DNA of 64,000 nucleotides from Aplectana chamaeleonis (taxonomy: Eukaryota > Nematoda > Chromadorea > Rhabditida > Cosmocercidae), in the NCBI GenBank assembly GCA_029168955.1, contig JAPDOI010001219.1:124001-188000 (forward strand), in the 5' to 3' direction. Below are positions 50,561 through 62,026 of this stretch, in pieces (within the stretch, counting starts at the first letter, position 1; each line of letters starts with the position of its first letter). A program made the translations under genes and the position numbers. The notes below the pieces were generated by a model. The model searched no databases. It worked only from the letters and a program-made list of their open reading frames with translations, and was not told the DNA's origin.

Positions 50561-51108
50561 AAGCCTCTACAAATACCCGCTGCCCAGCGTAGCCGCTTTA
50601 GTAGAGCGGGGTGCACGCAAAACTCTAAATACGTGTTTTAGTTCACTGCAATGCAGATGGCACAGAATTCAGCTAAGATGAAGAGCCAAGAATTTGATGG
50701 TGAGCCTATGAGGCAGATGACAATTCTGCCCCAGAGGTACGAGAGGCTCTCAACGGTGGAGCGAACGGCGCGTCTGGTCATTTATACTCTAACTGGACAG
50801 GCGCGCGGTACGAGCGTGACTTTCAGCTCTGAGAGTAGTACAGTATTCAAGCCAGCAGTTATCCCGCAATAAGTGTCAAAATATGTACACTCAAGAACGG
50901 AAAGCTCGCTACGACTTCAATACGTACTCCTTGCATAGACATACATGTATGTATATGTATTGAGCTTCTAATAAAGTAATCGAGCTTCTATTGCCTGGGA
51001 AAAGGAAGGTTCGATGAGCATTTGTCATCTCATCGCACTCACAATCTGCAATTCTTGAGCGTCTATACTGTTTGCTCTGGCCAACTGTAAGGTTCTGAAG
51101 GATCCGAG

Positions 51109-52000
51109 ATGCTCAACCTACGCGTGGTGGATCTGTGGAGTCGACTACCAAGATCAAGAAGACTCATCAAACGAGCGTCAACAACTCCACGAGGAGTTTT
51201 TTCTGTGTGGGAGTGTAAATGGCTGGCTGCTACACTCCTTGGTATTCTACTGTTACGAGCTGGCATTGAGAAGAATCCTGGACCGCGAAACAAGACTCCG
51301 CGATATCCATGCCGTCATTGTGGATTGTCGGCACAACATGCGAGCATCCAGTGCAGTGGTTGCCTTGGCTGGGTACACCTCAAATGTTCGGGGTTAACTA
51401 GTTACAGTGACTACACTGATGCCTATTGTTGTATATCTTGTATTAATTCACCTTCTACGGTTCCTCTTCATAGTCTCAACATTTTTCAACTCAATATTAA
51501 TGGCTTGCGTGCCAAACTTATGGAACTTACATTGTACATTGAACGCTCACAACCTGATGTCATCCTCCTACAGGAGACCAAACTTAGCGTGTCCTCCCCT
51601 TCTCAGCCCCGCCTTCCCGGCTATACATCCTATCATATTCCCTGTACATCACATGGCGGTGGCGTGTCAACTTTTGTTAAATCTTCAATTCCATCTCACC
51701 TTATTGACCTCCCCAATGACAATGCTGTTGAATGTATAAGAGTTCATATAGTATTGCAAAGCTGTCCTCTGGATATTGTCAATGTTTACATTCCCCATCC
51801 ACCTCTTTGTCCCAACGCATTTGATCCCACACCATACTTACATGATGTATTTTCAATCCTCTCATCTTCATCTGTTGTCATGGCTGGTGACTTTAATGCT
51901 CATTCCCCTTCCTGGTTCTCCTCCTTAGATCCTGATGACAGAGGAGAACTACTTGAGCTTTTTGCGGATGATTGTGACCTAATTCCTATAAACGAAGGAA
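51109..52000 (+). pseudogene. LINE-B leader (2A-like), finger and endonuclease N-part
   Basis: From the first ATG: a basic N-terminus, a hydrophobic stretch WLAATLLGILLL, RAGIEKNPGP at about residues 50-59, then YPCRHCGL, SIQCSGCLGWVHLKCSGL and YCCISC (PHD-like finger), then FQLNINGLRAKLMELTLY, LLQETKLSV, HGGGVSTF, VVMAGDFNAHSPSWFS. The frame leaves the family sequence after LIPINEG, where a frameshift occurs. Up to that point no stop interrupts it, so the 2A-like signal and finger are intact here. Confidence 0.85.
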
Positions 52001-52073
52001 TTCTCCTACTCGTCTCCCATCGACGGGCAGGCCCTCCTCACCTGATGTCACGTTCGTTTCCTCTTCTCTTGCC

Positions 52074-53567
52074 ATGTCTTGTAACTGGTTCACATCTGTG
52101 GCCATGGCCAGTGATCATGTACCCATCAGCACAACATTGGATCTGTCTTTTAATAGCCATCTCGCACCTTTTTCTGGCTCCCGTAGCAAATGTTACATTA
52201 ACTACAGTAAGGCTAACTGGGTCCTGTTTAAGGAGGTGCTGCTCAGCCGGGTAGCCAACTATCCGCTAGCTGGCTCTGTTCATGACAAAGAGAAGTTCGT
52301 CGTCGACACCATATGCGAAGCCTACAGAATAGCCATTCCGACCGGTCGTGTAAGAACGTTCCACCCTAACGTACCAAAGGAAGCACTGGAGCTAATCACA
52401 CAACGGGACGACAGACGCAGAACTGATCCTTCGGATCCGTGCATTTCACTACTGTCAGATGAGATCTCTAAAATGCTGAACGACTACAAAGCAGAAACGC
52501 TGGAGGAATACACCGAATCCATCAATTTTGCGACTGATAGCAAACAAGCGTGGACCATTCTGAAGCGACTATCTGGGAAGAAGATGGCACCTGCGCGCAA
52601 TACGCTTGAGTTCCCCTCGGGCAGATTTGAATTCGGATACAAGGCTGCCTGTCAACTTGGTAAACTCTATGCTTCTGCTTCATCTCGCCGCAACAAAGAG
52701 CACAGATGTACTTTACGTGCGATCAGAAAACTCAGTCGACATGACGTACCTGCCATAACTGCTTCTACCGTCTCTACCATCATCAAGTCGATGAAGAATT
52801 CGAGGGCAGAAGGACCAGACGGCATCTCAGCCGTTCATCTGAAGCATCTGCCGGAACAGTACGCAGAGGAACTCAGTGATCTTATTTATTCGTCGTTTAC
52901 CACTGGTATTATTCCTGCTCGTTGGAAACAAGCGACTGTTCTCCCAGTTCCCAAGCCTGGCAAACCAGAAGATAAAGCAACGTCACACCGTCCCATATCC
53001 CTATTATCCCCTATCGCTAAGTTGGCGGAGAAAATCATAAACCCGCATCTCCAGGGCGCACTACAGCAGAACGTCCATCAGCATGGCTTCAAAAAGGCTC
53101 ACTCCACCATCACCGCATTAACGTCAATATCTGAACACATCATTGCTGGTTTCAATAGAAATGCTCCCGCCGGTAGAAGTCTAGTCGTCGCAATTGATCT
53201 GACTGCCGCTTTTGACAATGTCAGCACTTCCTTGCTATCGAAATCTATCCTGGACTGTGATATGCCCGACTGGTGCAAACGATGGACTGACAACTTCGTC
53301 AAAGATCGCTCCATACGTGTGAAATTTGACGGACACTTGTCGAAGTCGGTTCCCTTGAAGGCGGGCGTTCCTCAAGGTGGAGTATTATCACCAAGCCTAT
53401 TCTCCTTATATCTATCCGATATTCCGAAGCCGCCGCCCAACATTCACTTATGTCTGTATGCAGATGATATCACAATTGTATGCACTGACTCTGTTATCGA
53501 TCGTGCCACTACGGAGATGAACAAATACCTCTGCAGCCTGGCCAAATTTCTCGAATCAAGCAGCTAA
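52074..53567 (+). pseudogene. LINE-B endonuclease C-part and reverse transcriptase
   Basis: A 497-codon open frame. ASDHVPISTTLDLSF ends the endonuclease; then SKANWVLFKEVLL, KNSRAEGPDGISAVHLK, WKQATVLPVPKPGKPE, HRPISLLSPIAKLAEK, HQHGFKKAHSTITAL, AIDLTAAFDNVS, AGVPQGGVLSPSLFS and LYADDITIVC (about 53,455). All polymerase motifs including both catalytic aspartates are intact. It ends after KFLESSS because one base is missing in the run that should read ESK. Confidence 0.88.
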
Positions 53568-54530
53568 AGGTCTCTCCTTCAAAGTCTAGCGTCACTCTGT
53601 GCACTACTGCAACGGCTGAGCATCAGCTACATCCCAGGGTTCTCTGGGAAGGTAACCAGTTGCCTCTCTCCAAGCACCCTCGGCTACTTGGAATCTTTCT
53701 GGATCCTTCACTGCGCTTTAATGAAAACACGCGCATCCGAGCTGCAACTGCCAACACGCGAAATAACATCCTCCGTGCTCTGGCGGGTACTACCTGGGGT
53801 AGCACAAAGGAAGTCTTACGCACGACATATAAGGCATGATACAGCCTACTCTGGAGTATGGAGCCCCGATATGGACTAGACACCTGTCGGACGCCTCTTG
53901 GAGCAAGCTACAACGTGTACAAAACACTGCACTTCGTGTCATCACTGGCTGCCCAAAATCAACACCTATATCCCATTTTCACCAAGAATGTGCCCTACTT
54001 CCTGTCAAGCAGCACTGCCAACTGCAGTCACAACAGTTCCACATCGGCATAGTCAAGAATGCCACACATCCCAACTCCCCCCTCTTGTCATCAGACCCCC
54101 ATCCTCGTAATATTCGCACACCGCTGCACGCTGCCATTTCTACAGTGGATCGTCAAAGATGGGCCACCTCGGAGCTGACAAGGAAGAGGCTGCAGCAAAT
54201 CGAACACACCAGATTCGTATCTGAATACATGTCCTGTGCCCTCCTAATCCAGTCCTTAGTAGTGTGCCTCCTACGGTCGATGACAGTGAGAAGACTCTGC
54301 CCAGACGCTCCCGCGTCACTCTAGCGGGTCTACGTTGCGGTCATTCTTCGTACCTCAAAGCCTACGTACATAGGATCGATGAATCGGTCCCGGATAAATG
54401 TCCTGACTGTCAAAATACTGGTCATGATTCACTACATCTATTTTCATGCTCTGCCAGACCTACTCCTCTGTCTGCTCGTGATATGTGGAACAAGCCGAGT
54501 GATGTTGCCGCCTTTCTGTGCCTATGAGAA
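53568..54530 (+). pseudogene. LINE-B C-terminal region, frameshifted
   Basis: Continues in other frames: LLGIFLDPSLRFNENT-like, LEYGAPIWTRHLSDASWSKL, then CGHSSYLKAYVHRI and CPDCQNTGHDSLHLFSC..MWNKPSDVAAFL. The CPxC..H....C finger and W.KP box are conserved with LINE-A. Confidence 0.8.
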
Positions 54531-56022
54531 GAAACTCCAATGTGGCTGATAAGAAGAAGAAGAAGTAAGGTTCTGAAAACTCAATGAGAAAGCATAGATC
54601 ACTCGAAAAATGTATTAAAAAAGTTCAGTGTTTTGAAAAATCTCTCTTAGTGTACGCTGTACACGCTTATTGATTTTTGAAAATTTTCTGTTTTCTGTTT
54701 TCTGTCCATTTTTGGAGATTTTTTTTCAGTTTTCTGTCAAACTAGATTTTCTGTTTTCTGTTTCGAAAAAATATTTTTTCCGCACATCCCTGGTTGGCAA
54801 CCAAGTGTTACCAAAATTACGAAGAAACGGTGAGAAACGCACTAAAACGCCTCATTTCTGGGGCATTATTCTCTGGCGTGGACTAGTTGTCCGATTGGAT
54901 GAACATGTTCACAGTGGTTGCTACCGGTGAAAAATGGGGCTAGTCGAAAATTGATGAATATTTCAGGCAAAGCAGTATTAGTTAGGGTCCGAAGGAAAGA
55001 ACGGAGCAACAGAAAGCAAATAATTGCAAAGGACGGGCTAACAAGTGATTTCTTTGTCACAACGGACAGTTCCTGTGAAAGTAAAGAGGCGGGGTGAGAG
55101 TAAAGGATTTCATGGATGTGGTGCGTTTTTCTCAATTTCTTGGTCATTTCAGTTCTACCGGGGGCCAAACAATCGATTAAGTGATTAATATCGAAATCGA
55201 AGATTATCGTGAACACTGCCTTAATAAAAGGATTTGCGGAAGTCACGAAAAATTTCCTTTGAGCTGTCTTGAAGTCACATGTTTTTTCGGAATCCTTTTT
55301 CAAAACGAATTTTTAAAAACTACCTGTTTATCGCCCATAACGTTTTTGCCCTTGATAATGGATCTTTGGAACTAGTTGTTTTCGGAATCTTCAAATTCTG
55401 CCTCGAAAAACGTTTTCAATTTGAAAAAAATACTCCCCAATTTTTCATCCGATTTCAATTTATGAATTAGCTTTTTTTACTCAACGCAATCAGTTTTTCG
55501 TTCATAACTTTTTTACCCTTGAAGATAGACCTTCGATAAAGGCCGTTTTTGGAACCCTCATAACATTCTGCATCGAATAGCGTTTTCAGGTTAATTTTAT
55601 AAAATACCAGTTTTTCGCTTGTAACTGTCTAACCGTTGAAGATAGGCTTGTGGTGAAGGTTGTATTTGAAATCTCCGTGAAATTATGCGTCAAATTATAA
55701 AAAGCCTAGCTTGCTCGGATGAGTCGGGCGGAGCAAGGAGCAGGCAGTCGTTCATGGCAAACACAACAGTAATGAGGATATTTTGGCATGATAACCCCAA
55801 TAAGCCTCACTTCGACCGGCACAAAATGAGAGAGCTAGGCTATATAGGACTCCTAACGTTACTTGCTGCATAAGCCAGCAGGGTCAGTGGAACCGCGCCC
55901 CATTGTTGGATTCAGTAAATCTATGCGTCTGTCATTTACATAACAGAGGCGAGAGCATTCTATGGGGACAACTATGAAGCTCAGCTCCACCGACTTGGCT
56001 GGCTTATGGAATAAGTAAAGTT

Positions 56023-58781
56023 CTTCTTCTTCTTCTTATCGGCCACATAGAGCTTCTCCTTATAGGTGTAAAAGACAGCCACATCGCACGGGTTCGTCCA
56101 CATATCCATAACTGTTAGAGAAGTCGGCCTTGCAGGACATGAAAATAAATGAAATGAATCGTGCCCTGGGTTGTGGCAGTCAGGACATTCGTCGGGGACC
56201 GACGAGTCGATCTTATCAACGAAGGCCTTGAGGAGTGAGGAGTCTCCACATCGTAGACCTGCCAGGATGACGCGTGTACGTCTGGGTAAGGTCCGTTTCG
56301 CTGTCATCGATCGGGGGTGGCACGTCACCAAGAATTGAATTTAGGGAGCACTGGAAGATATTCTCCTGACGAATCGGGTGTGCTCCATTTGCAGTAGTCT
56401 GACGCGATTGAGCTCCGACGTCGCCCAACGTTGACGATCCAAGACAGAGACTGCAGCATGAAATGGCGAGCGAATATGTCGGAAATGGGGACCAGATGAC
56501 AGTAATGGGAAATTAGGGTGTGTGGAATTCCTTGCAATGCCAACATGGAACTGTTGCGACTGGAGTTGACAATGCTGCTTTACAGGAAGCAGCGAACACT
56601 CTTGATGTAGATGAGATACCGGTGTGGATCTAGGGCATCCAGGGATCACGCGTAGAGCAGTGTTCTGTGCACGCTGAAGTTTGCTCCAAGAGGTTTCCGA
56701 CAGGTGTCTTGACCATATTGGGGCTCCATATTCCAGCACCGGCTGCACCATAGCCCTGTAGGTGGTTCGCAAAATTTCCTTAGAGCTGCCCCATGTAGTG
56801 CCTGCCAGCGAACGTAGAATGTTGTTACATGTGTTGGCAGCAGCAGCTCGAATGCGTGTATTTTCGTGAAAACGCAGTGACGGGTCCAGGAATACACCAA
56901 GTAGACGAGGGTGTTTTTATAAGGGCAGCATATTTCCTTCCCAAAGAATCTTGGGATGCAGCTTGTGTTCGGCAGTCGCTGTAGTGCACAAAGTGACGCT
57001 GGACTTGGTAGGAGAGACCTTTAGCTGCTTCGATTCAAGGAACTTGGCCAGACTGACGAGGTATTTATTCATCTCAGCAGTGGCTCGATCGATGACAGGG
57101 TCAGTACAAATAATAGTGATGTCCTCCGCATATAGACATAAGAGGATGTTTGACGACGGCTTCGGCACATCAGATAGATACAAAGAAAACAGGCTGGGAG
57201 ATAGAACTCCTCCTTGTGGAACGCCTGCCTTCAGGGGCACAGACTTCGATAAGTGTCCATCAAATTTCACACGAATGGAACGATTTTTGACAAAGTTATC
57301 TGTCCATCTTTGCACCAGTCAGGAATAGTAGAGTCCAGGATCGATTTGGACAGCAGCGGAATACTGACGTTATCGAAGGCAGCGGTTAAGTCAACCGCCA
57401 CGACAATACTTCTACCAGCTGGAGGTTTCATGTTGAAGCCAGCAATTATGTGTTCTGTGATGGACGTGAGTGCCGTAATGGTAGAGTGGGCCTTCTTGAA
57501 GCCATGTTGATGCACGTTATGTCGTAATGCTTCTTGGAGGTGCGGGTTGATGAATTTCTCCGCTAACATAGCAATAGGGGACAAAAGGGAGATCGGTCGA
57601 TGCGAAGTTGCTTGATCTTCTGGTTTGCCAGGCTTGAGGATCGGAAGAACAATTGCTTGCTTCCATCTGGCGGGATGACACCTGTGCTGAATGACGAGTA
57701 GACTAGGTCACAAAGTAATTCAAGGAACTCTTCCGGCAAGTGCTTGAGATGGACGGCTGACACATCGGGTCCCTCGGCTCGCGAGTTCTTCATGGACTTG
57801 ATGAGGAAGACATCTCAGAGGCAGTTATGGCAGGTACATCTTTTCGGCTGAGTTTCCTTATAGACCGGAGAGTGAGCCTGTTGGAACGATCACGGCGGGA
57901 CGTCGCCGAAGCAAAGTGTTTTCCAAGTCGACATGCAGCCTTAAATCCAGACTCGAATTTCCCTGACGGGAACTCAAGCATGTTGCGATCCGCTGCCATT
58001 TTCTTCCCAGATAACCGCTTAAGAATGCTCCAGGTCTTCTTTGCATCAGTGGAGAAGTTCAAGGATTCTGTGAACTCCATCCATCGCATCCGCTTGTAAT
58101 CATTCAGCATTTTGGTGATCTCATCAGACAGTCGTTGAATGCTGGGATCTGCAGGATCAGCCCGGCGCTTCTCGTCCCGTAATTCGATCAGCTCCAGGAC
58201 GTCTTTGGGAACGTTAGGGTGAAACGTTCTAACGCGCCCTGTAGGAATTGCAGTTCTGGAGGCGTTGCATATGGCATCAACAATGAACTTGTCCTTCTCA
58301 TGAACGGAGCCGGTTAGCGGATAGCAGGCTACCCGACTGAGTAACACCTCTTTAAACATGACCCAGTTGGCCTTACGGCAGTTGGTGTACAATTTGCTAC
58401 GAGAGCCTAAGAAAGGTGCCAGGTGACTGTTGAGAGACAAATCCAATGAAACACATATGGGTACATGATCGCTGGCCACTTAGCTATAGCAGTGGACCAG
58501 TTACAGGAAACAGCAAGAAGAAGATGATACAAAGTGACATCTGGAGAGGGACGGCCTGCCCGTGGAAGGAAGGCGAGTGGGGGCGTCCTCGTTAATGGCA
58601 ACAAGATCACAATCCTCAGCAAAAAGCTCAAGTAGTTCCCCTCTGTCATTGGGATCTAGAGAGGAGAACCAGGATGTGGAGTGAGCATTAAAATCGCCAG
58701 TCATGACAACAGAAGACGATGGGAGGGCAGTTTGCACAGATTGCAAAAATGGAGTGGGGTCAAACGAATTGGGACATGAGG
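56023..58781 (-). mobile_element. 5'-truncated LINE-B copy with target duplication
   Basis: The 10-bp repeat AAGTAAAGTT flanks it (56,013-56,022 and 58,782-58,791). The 3' (TTC)n run lies at 56,023 on the + strand. It starts within the endonuclease (VVMTGDFNAHSTSWFSSLDP) and continues through the polymerase to the C-terminal finger (CPDCHNPGHDSFHLFSCP). Frames 57,790-58,479, 57,563-57,793, 57,267-57,584 and 56,917-57,315 show frameshifts. Its catalytic box reads LYAEDITIIC, with the first aspartate replaced by glutamate. It splits foldback F copy 2. Confidence 0.9.
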
Positions 58782-59149
58782 AAGTAAAGTTAGGAACCCG
58801 GTATACCTTTCGATGTAAAAAGAATGTATTTTATAAACCTAAATCGACTGGAGGATCGGGAACGTATTTTTCACGCCTGAAAATGCTATTCGATGGCAGA
58901 TTTTATGAGAATTCCAAACACAGTCTTCACCAAAGACCCATCTTCAAGCCTGAAAAAGTTATGAACGAAAAACCAGCAAAGAAACCCATCCCATCTTGAA
59001 AATCACATGCGCGGATGTGAGGTTGCTTTCATTCATTTTCGGGGCTTTGCCCCGGAAGTTAGCGGTGTTCCCAGTGGTCAAGGTCCCTCCTTCACATGTC
59101 GAGGGGTGAAGGTTGATGGGGCACCTGCTCCACCCAACAAGGCTATGCG

Positions 59150-60399
59150 CTTACCCCAAGGATGGTTCCAAAGGGTAACTGTAAGATGGCTCATTAGGAA
59201 TGATTTTGTTAATAAAATTTAAGAGGAGAAAATGCCACTTAACGGCTATTTATTGAGGGATTTGTGGAAACATACTTATTTTCAACTTGTAACTGTCGAA
59301 TGGATTTTCCTCGATGGGCACGAAGCCGTTGTGAAGCAGCTGATCAGCACAAGACCGTCTTCCGTAGAACATGCCCACCCACTCCCCAGCGGCCACCTTC
59401 TTCGTAGCAATTATCTAAGCGATATATGATTTGATATTCCAGAAGCAATGAAATTCAAAGACAGAGTGAAACTGACTAAGTTCATATTATTGGTGGAAAA
59501 GGCAACTGAAAATGTGCTACCTCTGCACAGTCACTTTCGGAACAGTAGGAGACGGGTTCGCTGAGATCTTCGGTCCCCATTAAAAACTCATGGTTAGCCA
59601 TATCAAGCATTGGAATTAAGGCGGGCACCTGAATCGCACAGCTCACATTGAATTACATTCAGAAGTCACATCGAACATGTAGTGAAGACACTAAACCAAC
59701 AGCGATTGATACTGTAAAGGAAAGGATTGGGTACAGTTTTTGCGGTTAGATAAGAAACGCTCCCTCATTGACGAAAAGCGTTCCAAAACTCAATGTTTTC
59801 ACTTTTATATATGCTCAAGAGTTTTAAAAAGATTAAACGCCAAGCTGCTAGACTGTAAAAGCTGTCGAAGGTGGGCAGTCGTTTTATTGTGCTGGTGGAT
59901 TAAGAACGGCATTCAAGAAATAGAACCGCCTCCCACAGAAAAGACCCTTCTCGAATACAAACATGACAAGCGACAAAAAACAGAGCGAAAAAATACTCAC
60001 CATTTTCACGGAGCTATTAAGACCTCTATCAGTTTCGCTCCGAATTAGATTTATTCGAGTAGTCACCGTTCCGACGGAGCATCTGTACAGGAAAACGTGA
60101 AATTGTCCACAGTGAAGGGAGAATTATACAACGGTGGAGGTTGAGAACCAGCTTTTTCTCTCTGAAAGAACAGAATCGTGGAAATTCTATGTCAAATGTA
60201 ACGCACGAGGTTTGAGTTCAAAAGTAGTGAGAAAAACATAGGGTCTGTACGAAAAACAGCGAGTGGAAAAAGAGGGCGAGAGAATTATTCGGTAGAGGGA
60301 ATGCGAGAAAAAAATCACTGACAAGGGAAGTATACAAAGCGTAAGTCGGATCTGCTGTAACGACTTGTATTGTCAGTATCTCTTGAGCGTCTATACTAA
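59150..60399. other. Mostly unassigned; one weak candidate exon
   Basis: After GATATTCCAG at 59,440 a frame reads AMKFKDRVKLTKFILLVEKA, then TENVLPLHSHFRNSRR, and stops near 59,563. It could be a + strand terminal exon, but no partner exon was found. The ORF at 59,740-60,048 has no domain. Confidence 0.25.
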
Positions 60400-60625
60400 A
60401 ACTTTGCAGTACCCCGCCTCCAGCAGGTGGCTCTAAGTTATGCGCGTTTTCAAAGTTTTGCGAAAAGGTAAGGTACTCCATCCGAAATTTTTTGGGTGTT
60501 TTGAAAAAAAAAATCCGGATTTTGCTCAAAACTTCTATGGAAGGGTAACTTAGAGTGCTGAAAACGGATCTGGGGTCTGTTTGTCGAGATTCTGAGGTTT
60601 ACTGTAGGTTACGATAGGTAATATG
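60400..60625. repeat. Family I dispersed repeat, copy 2
   Basis: Resembles 8,210-8,440 over GAGGTTTACTGTAGGTTA and the upstream CTGAAAACGGATCTGG block. Confidence 0.45.
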
Positions 60626-60629
60626 CCAT

Positions 60630-62026
60630 TTTCGGAGGACCACTCAATAATTTCGGAATCTCAACATGGTTTCCAGAAGAAAAAGTCGACGGTGACGGCC
60701 ATGTTGCATTCACTTGAAGGCAGTGTTCACGATAAAAAACGGTGTTTTAGTTTTCGATGTTTTTGAGTAGCTAAGTCTATTAAGTAGGGGTTAATAGGGG
60801 AAAGTCCCCACAGAACACTCAAATGCCGCGGAAAAACCGTTTAAAGAAATCCCTTCGAAAATTGCCTGTGCTTGTTTGCGTGTTTCGGAGAACACAGGCA
60901 ACGCATCGAACCTGACGTCGCGGAAATGGTTTCGCGCTACACAATCCTTAGGTAAGTGGCTTTGCTTTCTGTTTCCTAGACTGAAAATTCCTTTAAAAAT
61001 AGAATGGGCGACTGTACACGCTGCGATGTTAGAACCTTGTGCGATAAAGAATATTCGGAAACTCGTTCTGTTTTTACGGTAAAAGGGATGGCGACAACTG
61101 TTGTAGGACGTGGGCGGGGTTTCACAATGGGTTGGCTGGCCCACGAGATTTTCACCCACTTCCAGGCCGTTTTTCATCGCACTTCCGTTCTCACTTTTCT
61201 TAGAGGGACCCAAAGCTTACGTTTTGCCGAAAAAAAGACAACTTTTTCATCGTGAACACTGTCTTTAGTGAATATACCTCACATGTGGATGAGGGAATGT
61301 GATCTATGTTGACTTTTCCAAGGCTTTCGACAGGGCCTCCCATTCCAAACTCATGTGGAAGCTCGCCCATGTTTGTATCCATCCTAGAATTATAGCATGG
61401 ATAAGAGCATTTTTAAGTAATAGGTCGTTTGTTGTTCGAGTTAATTCAACTTTTTCCGGTCCCCAACCCGTTTGCAGTGGCGTACCTCAGTAAGATGTTT
61501 TATCTTCGATTCTATTTAATATATTTACTTATGAACTGCCACGATTAGTTACGTTTGGTAAGGTCCAATGCTCTGATTTTGCCGATGATTTCAAAATTTT
61601 CTCTCCAATCCAGACGACAAGTGACAGGGAGTACCTACAAATGGCGTTGGTTTTAGGTTGTAAATTGGTCCAGAGACTGGAGTGTGTTACTTTCAAGAGA
61701 AAAAAACTAAAGTTTTGCACATCGGAGGCGATAGTGCAGGTTCTGTTTACCCCATTGATGGCCAGCAGCTCCAGGCTGTCGATGACATAATGGATTTGGG
61801 TTTCCCGGTAGGTAGCAATCTCACTTTTGATACTCACTGCGCTAAGGCTGTGTCTAGAGCAAGTAAGGTTATGTATAGCATGTCCAGAGCTCTGTACAGT
61901 AATAGCGAAAAGGTTCTACTCAATGCTTATAAAACAAATGTAAGACCACACCTTGAGTATGGTACTGAAATCTATAACCCTCACAAGGTCTCGATCACGG
62001 TTGCGTTGGAGAAACCTCAAAACAGG
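60630..62026 (+). mobile_element. LINE-D (CR1-like) reverse transcriptase fragment, interrupted twice
   Basis: SQHGFQKKKSTVTAMLHSLE precedes T-10 and YVDFSKAFDRASHSKLMWKL follows it, then SNRSFVVRVNSTFSGP, CSGVPQ, CSDFADDFKIFS (about 61,567), KVLHIGGD and RPHLEYGTEIYNPH. The order is that of CR1/Jockey-type polymerases and is clearly different from LINE-A to -C. Stops and frameshifts disable it. It breaks off at 62,026, where LINE-A begins. Confidence 0.8.
60718..61264. repeat. T-10: T element inserted in LINE-D
   Basis: The left tip is AGGCAGTGTTCACGATAAAA after TTGA; the right is the complement of AGACAGTGTTCACGATGAAA followed by TTAG. It is 547 bp and separates adjacent polymerase motifs of LINE-D. 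Confidence 0.75.

Larger units (their letters stand above)
51100..54565 (+). mobile_element. LINE-B non-LTR retrotransposon, near full length, with target duplication
   Basis: The 12-bp repeat TAAGGTTCTGAA flanks it (51,088-51,099 and 54,566-54,577). The 5' end GGATCCGAGATG places the first ATG at 51,109, nine bases from the end. The order is a leader with RAGIEKNPGP, a C-rich finger, an endonuclease, a reverse transcriptase, a C-terminal CPDCQ finger with HLFSC, and an (AAG)n tail. The same layout as LINE-A but clearly diverged. At least three frame breaks (about 51,995, 53,556 and after 53,830). Inserted in hAT-7. Confidence 0.92.
49579..54792. mobile_element. hAT-7 element inside T-9, carrying LINE-B
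   Basis: GTTGGCAA flanks it exactly (49,571-49,578 and 54,793-54,800). Tips CAGGGATGTGCGGAA at both ends. Both subterminal modules read in the same direction: TTTTCTGTTTTCTGCCCATT on the left and TTTTCTGTTTTCTGTCCATT on the right, each continuing TTTGG, T-run, TTTTCTGT and AAA.TAGA. Interior: a SINE-like segment, a GC-rich segment and LINE-B. No transposase. Confidence 0.88.
49519..55220. mobile_element. T-9: TTAA-flanked element split by hAT-7
   Basis: TTAA occurs at 49,515-49,518 and 55,221-55,224. Tips AGGCAGTGTTCACGATGA and complement. The own sequence (49,519-49,578 plus 54,801-55,220, about 480 bp) is the reverse of T-8 with the same landmarks, proving one element was interrupted. Confidence 0.8.
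49313..59149. mobile_element. Foldback F, copy 2, split by nested insertions
   Basis: Own sequence lies at 49,313-49,518, 55,221-56,022 and 58,792-59,149 (about 1.37 kb, close to the 1.53 kb of copy 1 at 15,168-16,693). The left end CATAGATTAGTTGGGGTG with CGGTCCGAGAGGT and the right end CCACCCAACAAGGCTATG mirror copy 1. The centre (CCACCGACTTGGCTGGC) also matches. T-9 interrupts the left arm and a LINE-B copy the right arm. Confidence 0.65.

Noticed and set aside
26199..54565. Endogenous retrovirus or picornavirus remnant suggested by NPGP
   Set aside because: No LTRs, gag, protease or capsid. NPGP sits in a non-LTR element with endonuclease, YADD polymerase and (AAG)n tail.
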